Assembly (NCBI GenBank): GCA_016302435.1
Contig: JAEDNQ010000127.1
Location: 1-6,426 of the forward strand
Direction: 5' to 3'
Origin: Bacteroidaceae bacterium
GTDB lineage: Bacteria > Bacteroidota > Bacteroidia > Bacteroidales > Bacteroidaceae
DNA: 6,426 nt
In this document: one piece after another, positions 3,303-6,426 of the stretch
Numbering within the stretch: the first letter of the stretch is position 1
Layout: each line of letters opens with the position of its first letter
Translations under genes and position numbers: made by a program
Notes under the pieces: generated by a model
The model's input: only the letters and a program-made list of their open reading frames with translations
Databases searched by the model: none
Told to the model about the DNA's origin: nothing

Positions 3303-6134
3303 ATGGAAAAGAAGAATAGAAACATTTTCAGCGGATGGGCATTTGTTCTCTTAGCTGCTTTCACAATTACCTCTCTGCTGTCATGCTCCGATGTTGACTT
3401 TATGGACAATAGCGGCGTAGAGGGCGGCTATGGAGAAACGGGCGAAACAGGAATACCACTTAGTTTTGACTGGAGTGTTTCAAATGATTTGGAACTGACA
3501 GTAAAGAGCGAAGTCACTACGCGCGTATGTATATATGAAGATAAGGAATGCACACGCTTGATGTGCTCTACCCTCGTCATGGCTGGAGAGGCTGAGATTA
3601 TCCCTCTGACTGTAATGAAGGCTAAGAATGAACTCTATATGGCTTTCCTCAACAAGGACGGAGAGAGAGAAGTGCGCACTATTGACCTCAGTAACGGCAT
3701 CTTCGCTACAAGGTCGGTCTGCCTCGTGTATGAGGAAAATCTGGGCGATGACGCTGCTGAGATTTTGACCGTCAATGGCAGCACGCTGCTTTTCTCGCCC
3801 GATGACACAGAGTTCGGTACTTTGCTCTTCGAGGACATGTATCCTGAAACGGGTGACTATGACATGAATGACTTCGTGCTCGGATATAAGAAGGAGTATG
3901 CCTGCGACGACGACGTTGAGGTGCTCAGAGTCTTGCTTCAGGTGCGTGCCATAGGAGGTACAAAGCCTTTTGCCCCTGCTGTGGAGATAGAGGGTGTGAA
4001 CATTGCCGACATTGAGTCGATGTCGTGGACGACTACCGACGACAAACTGTATGTGGAAAATGCTGCTGAGAATGAGGAGAATGGCACTCCTGTCTTCCGT
4101 CTGAAGGGTGTAGATCAGCTCAAGTCTGCCGATGGCTACTTCAACGTTACCAATCCTGTTGTGCCTAAAGATAAGCTGCCGTACGTCACCATTACCCTCA
4201 CCCGCACTCTTGATGGCAAGGGCAAGGGTAAGGGTAAGCTCAATGTGAAGGACAAGGATTTGAACTTCTTCATCTACAATACGAACACTCTCGTGGAGAT
4301 ACACGAGAAGAACCGCAAAGTCACCCGATATGCTCGCAACATGGATTATGATGAAATCCGGAAGTATAAAAATTTTCACAGGGGCGGCCAGGTTTGGGCT
4401 TTCAGAGTGGATGGCTACCTGCCACATACGTATGAAGGCGTGCGCATCACCTCAGCCTTCCCTGGGATAGAGACATGGATGCAGAGTTCGGGCAACAAGA
4501 ACCGCGACTGGTATGAGTCATATTACCCAGCGTTTGTCATATCTTACGACAAGACAGCTACGGGCGGCACTCAGCAGCAATATGTCAATGTGAAGCAGGC
4601 TACCGTAGAGGTGGGTGCTGCAGGCGGACGTGTGGAGGTGCCAGTAGAGGCTAACTGCGAGTACGACATCTATGCTGGCGAGAACGGTTGGATATATGAC
4701 TTCATCAAGGAGGACGGTAAGCTCGTCGTCTTTGTGCGCAGCAACTACAACAACGTGGAGAAGGTAGGTACGGTTACTCTCGTTCCGCAGGGAAGCATGG
4801 CCGCCAAGGCTACCTTTGAGGTGAAGCAGGCTACTGAGGCTTATGCTGGCACATTGATAGACGGTAACGCTAACTTCAGAAACAATGCTGAGAGTCTTAT
4901 CAAAGCCAATGGCGGTGTGATAGATGACTTGAAGCATATCGTCTTCAGGGCAAATGACAGCAAGTATGCTGACATGGCTACTCTCCCAACCAATGTGAAA
5001 AACATCGGCAAGAAAAATTTTGAGAAGGTCTTCATGGAGTGGAATGCTGCCACTAATACCATCTCGGTTACTACACCAGGTGCTGTCATCAGAACAGGCG
5101 GCGACTGCTCTGACATGATGAAGAACTGCTATGGACTGGAGACTGTGGACTTTACAGGTATAGACCTCTCCAATGCTACCAGAACAGAAAGGATGTTCTT
5201 CCAATGCAAGAAACTGCAGTATGTGGACATGTCCATGTGCAATACTCCCAATCTGACCAACATGAACTGCATGTTCCAGCTCTGCGAGAGCCTCAAGGGA
5301 GTAAACCTCACGGGGCTCAATACTTCCAATGTCACAGGCATGCGCTGTCTCTTTGACCGATGCTACAAACTGGAGTCTGCTGACCTCAGCTCGCTGAACA
5401 TGGAGAATGTGACCAACATGTATCGCATGTTCTGGAATTGCCAGTCTTTGCAGGAGGTTAAGTTCAACGGCTCCAAGACAAATCTCTCAGATGCCGACGA
5501 CAGCTTCAAGGAAGTTTTCATCAACTGCTACAAGCTGAAGAGGGTAGACTTCTCAAATTTTGACTTTGCCAACGTGACAAAATTGTATAGCACGTTCTGC
5601 AACTGCACATCGCTCGAAGAGGTAGTCTTCGGAGCGCACAACACATCAAATATCCAGATGCTCTACCGCACGTTCGAAGGTGCAGGAAGCGGCGACTTCA
5701 AGTGTGTCAATGCCGATTTCTCCTCTGTCACATCTGTGGAGAACATGTGCAAGGGCTTCCAGGCTGAGTCCATCGACTTGTCAGGATGGACGTTGCCAAA
5801 CGTGGATAAATTCCAGTCTTTGTTTGACGGAGCCACCGCAAAGACAATCAACATCAGCGGATGGTCTGCAGCCAATGCAACAAGCGTTCACAGAATGTTT
5901 GCAGTGTGCAAGTCCGTAGAGTCTATTGACCTCGGCTCTAACTTCCATATTCCAGCCAGCCTAAATACGGACTACTGGTTCTACTGCACATCACAGACAT
6001 CACAGCACACTGTCCTGAAGTGCTCGTCTGCCACATACGGCATCATCCTCTCCAAGCGCAACGCGCAGGGCAAGTATACAGACAATAGCGGCACGTTCTT
6101 CAACAAATATGTCAAGTTTGATGTGTATAAGTAA
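3303..6134 (+). CDS. Surface lipoprotein with LruC domain, BACON domain and DUF285 (BspA-type) repeats
   Basis: This 943-residue protein is complete. A lipoprotein signal peptide (MEKKNRN, hydrophobic core, SLLSC) places the lipidated cysteine at 28; the acidic residues that follow (SDVDFMD) resemble the Bacteroidetes lipoprotein surface-export signal. Residues about 50-410 are a LruC domain: LLFEDMYPETGDYDMNDFVL (174-193) is its hallmark, and WAFRVDGYLPHTYEG with RDWY at 401-404 marks its C-terminal half. Residues about 428-511 are one BACON domain ending in FEVKQAT. From 604 to about 888 there are some eleven units of about 26 residues, DUF285-type repeats (for example CLFDRCYKLESADLSSLNM at 682-700). 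No T9SS tail is present. Inferred role: cell-surface adhesin or glycan/protein-binding scaffold; no catalytic motif is seen. The gene is divergent from the metalloprotease and ends before a strong terminator. The start is fixed by the signal peptide. Confidence 0.88.
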   Translation: MEKKNRNIFSGWAFVLLAAFTITSLLSCSDVDFMDNSGVEGGYGETGETGIPLSFDWSVSNDLELTVKSEVTTRVCIYEDKECTRLMCSTLVMAGEAEIIPLTVMKAKNELYMAFLNKDGEREVRTIDLSNGIFATRSVCLVYEENLGDDAAEILTVNGSTLLFSPDDTEFGTLLFEDMYPETGDYDMNDFVLGYKKEYACDDDVEVLRVLLQVRAIGGTKPFAPAVEIEGVNIADIESMSWTTTDDKLYVENAAENEENGTPVFRLKGVDQLKSADGYFNVTNPVVPKDKLPYVTITLTRTLDGKGKGKGKLNVKDKDLNFFIYNTNTLVEIHEKNRKVTRYARNMDYDEIRKYKNFHRGGQVWAFRVDGYLPHTYEGVRITSAFPGIETWMQSSGNKNRDWYESYYPAFVISYDKTATGGTQQQYVNVKQATVEVGAAGGRVEVPVEANCEYDIYAGENGWIYDFIKEDGKLVVFVRSNYNNVEKVGTVTLVPQGSMAAKATFEVKQATEAYAGTLIDGNANFRNNAESLIKANGGVIDDLKHIVFRANDSKYADMATLPTNVKNIGKKNFEKVFMEWNAATNTISVTTPGAVIRTGGDCSDMMKNCYGLETVDFTGIDLSNATRTERMFFQCKKLQYVDMSMCNTPNLTNMNCMFQLCESLKGVNLTGLNTSNVTGMRCLFDRCYKLESADLSSLNMENVTNMYRMFWNCQSLQEVKFNGSKTNLSDADDSFKEVFINCYKLKRVDFSNFDFANVTKLYSTFCNCTSLEEVVFGAHNTSNIQMLYRTFEGAGSGDFKCVNADFSSVTSVENMCKGFQAESIDLSGWTLPNVDKFQSLFDGATAKTINISGWSAANATSVHRMFAVCKSVESIDLGSNFHIPASLNTDYWFYCTSQTSQHTVLKCSSATYGIILSKRNAQGKYTDNSGTFFNKYVKFDVYK
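4215..4238 (+). repeat. In-frame hexanucleotide repeat encoding (Gly-Lys)4 inside the LruC domain
   Basis: Four adjacent hexamers (GGCAAG twice, then GGTAAG twice) encode GKGKGKGK at residues 305-312. It sits just before LNFFIYNTNTLVEIH, the part corresponding to the 'N-P-F-I ... E-I-H' stretch of LruC proteins. It is a slippage-prone tract in which unit changes keep the frame, giving a variable-length positively charged loop. Confidence 0.8.
4590..4834 (+). repeat. Direct repeat GTGAAGCAGGCTAC bracketing the BACON domain
   Basis: The same 14 bases occur at 4590-4603 and 4821-4834, exactly 231 bp (77 codons) apart, encoding VKQAT at residues 430-434 and 507-511. VKQ is the typical last strand of a BACON domain, yet the first copy precedes the only complete BACON. 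The spacing equals one domain, which suggests the remains of a tandem BACON array or a duplicated domain edge. Confidence 0.6.
5112..5966 (+). repeat. Array of about eleven DUF285 26-residue repeats (protein level)
   Basis: Residues 604-888 divide into units starting at about 604, 630, 656, 682, 708, 735, 763, 789, 815, 839 and 864. The pattern is 'M-F-x-x-C-x-x-L-x-x-[VA]-[DN]-[LFM]-x-x-[hydrophobic]-x-x-x-N-[VAL]-T-x-[ML]'. Units 1-4 are exactly 26 residues. Unit 6 carries an insertion, and units 8-10 lose the central cysteine. The DNA of the units has diverged, so recent tandem duplication is unlikely. Confidence 0.85.
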
Positions 6135-6158
6135 CCAATTCGGATTAGTGAATGATTT

Positions 6159-6186
6159 CGATTGCGAATAACAACGATTGTGAATA
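6159..6186 (+). repeat. Short 12-bp direct repeat after the LruC gene stop
   Basis: CGATTGCGAATA (6159-6170) and CGATTGTGAATA (6175-6186) differ at one base and are 4 nt apart. A looser relative (CGGATTAGTGAAT) begins at 6141. It lies in the 3' untranslated region; its role is unknown. Confidence 0.55.
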
Positions 6187-6188
6187 TA

Positions 6189-6205
6189 TTTGCTGAATAA
6201 GCAAA
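6189..6205 (+). other. Small 3' UTR hairpin preceding the terminator
   Basis: TTTGCT (6189-6194) pairs perfectly with AGCAAA (6200-6205) around a 5-nt loop. No U-run follows. It may add stability to the mRNA 3' end ahead of the main terminator. Confidence 0.4.
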
Positions 6206-6216
6206 CTGTATAGAAT

Positions 6217-6258
6217 GACCTCCTAAGCTACACTGCTCGGGAGGTCTTTCTTTTTCTT
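6217..6258 (+). terminator. Intrinsic terminator of the LruC/BACON/DUF285 gene
   Basis: GACCTCC (6217-6223) pairs perfectly with GGAGGTC (6240-6246). Inside the loop AGC (6226-6228) can also pair with GCT (6235-6237). The stem is followed directly by a T-rich run (TTTCTTTTTCTT, 6247-6258). It lies 83 nt after the stop codon and should end the transcript as a single-gene unit. Confidence 0.85.
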
Positions 6259-6352
6259 ACAATAATCCCTTTACTTTATCCTTTTGCGACTGAACGAAGG
6301 TTAAATATCAGAAAGTAAGTGAAAAACATCGGCGTGTATTAAGAGAAAACAC

Positions 6353-6360
6353 TACCTTTG
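6353..6360 (+). promoter_or_regulatory. Candidate -7 box (TACCTTTG) of a gene beyond the right edge
   Basis: TACCTTTG matches TAnnTTTG and lies downstream of the terminator, pointing to the right. No TTTG is seen at the expected -33 spacing. No start codon with a convincing gene follows before the window ends. Confidence 0.45.
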
Positions 6361-6377
6361 TATCAAATATACGTTGC

Positions 6378-6400
6378 TTTGTGTATACAAACTACACAAA
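6378..6400 (+). repeat. 8-bp inverted repeat just after the rightmost promoter box
   Basis: TTTGTGTA (6378-6385) and TACACAAA (6393-6400) are exact complements around a 7-nt loop. They start about 18 nt after the -7 box, so the repeat would fall at the start of the next transcript, as a leader hairpin or an operator. Confidence 0.55.
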
Positions 6401-6426
6401 AGACATACACATATTTATATATAGAC

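Noticed and set aside
3050..3409. 119-codon minus-strand open frame across the intergenic repeats and the lipoprotein start
   Set aside because: Half is antisense to a well-supported signal peptide and the other half is the translated T-rich tract (polylysine/asparagine). No domain or start context was seen.
3480..4427. 315-codon antisense open frame inside the LruC gene
   Set aside because: It is the shadow of a strongly supported coding region; its composition (rich in His, Leu, Val) is typical of antisense reading of an acidic protein.

Overview
The window looks like a chromosomal segment from a Bacteroidales bacterium, most likely Prevotella or a relative. The clues are a type IX secretion (T9SS) sorting tail on one protein and a second, orphan tail beside it, LruC and BACON domains in a surface lipoprotein, TAnnTTTG-type -7 promoter boxes, and A-rich start regions without Shine-Dalgarno sequences. 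These are family-level clues; no species can be named from the sequence alone.

Layout. Bases 2-100 (+) hold the last 32 codons of a gene that begins outside the window, probably a GH115-type glycoside hydrolase. Two small hairpins follow (101-140). Then, on the minus strand, comes an unannotated open stretch (351-154) that encodes only a Por-secretion-type C-terminal tail and has no start or body: a gene remnant. It lies just downstream of, and in a different frame from, a complete minus-strand gene (2642-369) for a secreted zinc metalloprotease-like protein with signal peptide, Ig-like domain, HEGIH motif and its own T9SS tail. A 14-bp tandem repeat spans the end of that gene.

A 660-bp divergent intergenic region (2643-3302) separates the metalloprotease gene from a plus-strand gene (3303-6134). 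It is rich in structure: a 25-bp direct repeat with 27-bp period, a degraded inverted third copy touching the likely metalloprotease promoter, an 8-bp AT-rich hairpin, a perfect 14-bp inverted repeat continuing into a 12-bp tandem repeat, a T-rich (ATTTTT)3 tract, and the likely promoter of the plus-strand gene.

The plus-strand gene encodes a large lipoprotein with a LruC domain, one BACON domain and about eleven 26-residue DUF285/BspA-type repeats, probably an outer-surface adhesin-like protein. It ends at a convincing intrinsic terminator (6217-6258). The window closes with a -7 box and a leader hairpin belonging to a gene beyond the right edge.

Together the two main genes form a divergent pair of envelope or secreted products. 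Joint regulation or joint action is an inference. No phage, CRISPR array, insertion sequence, tRNA or rRNA gene was seen.
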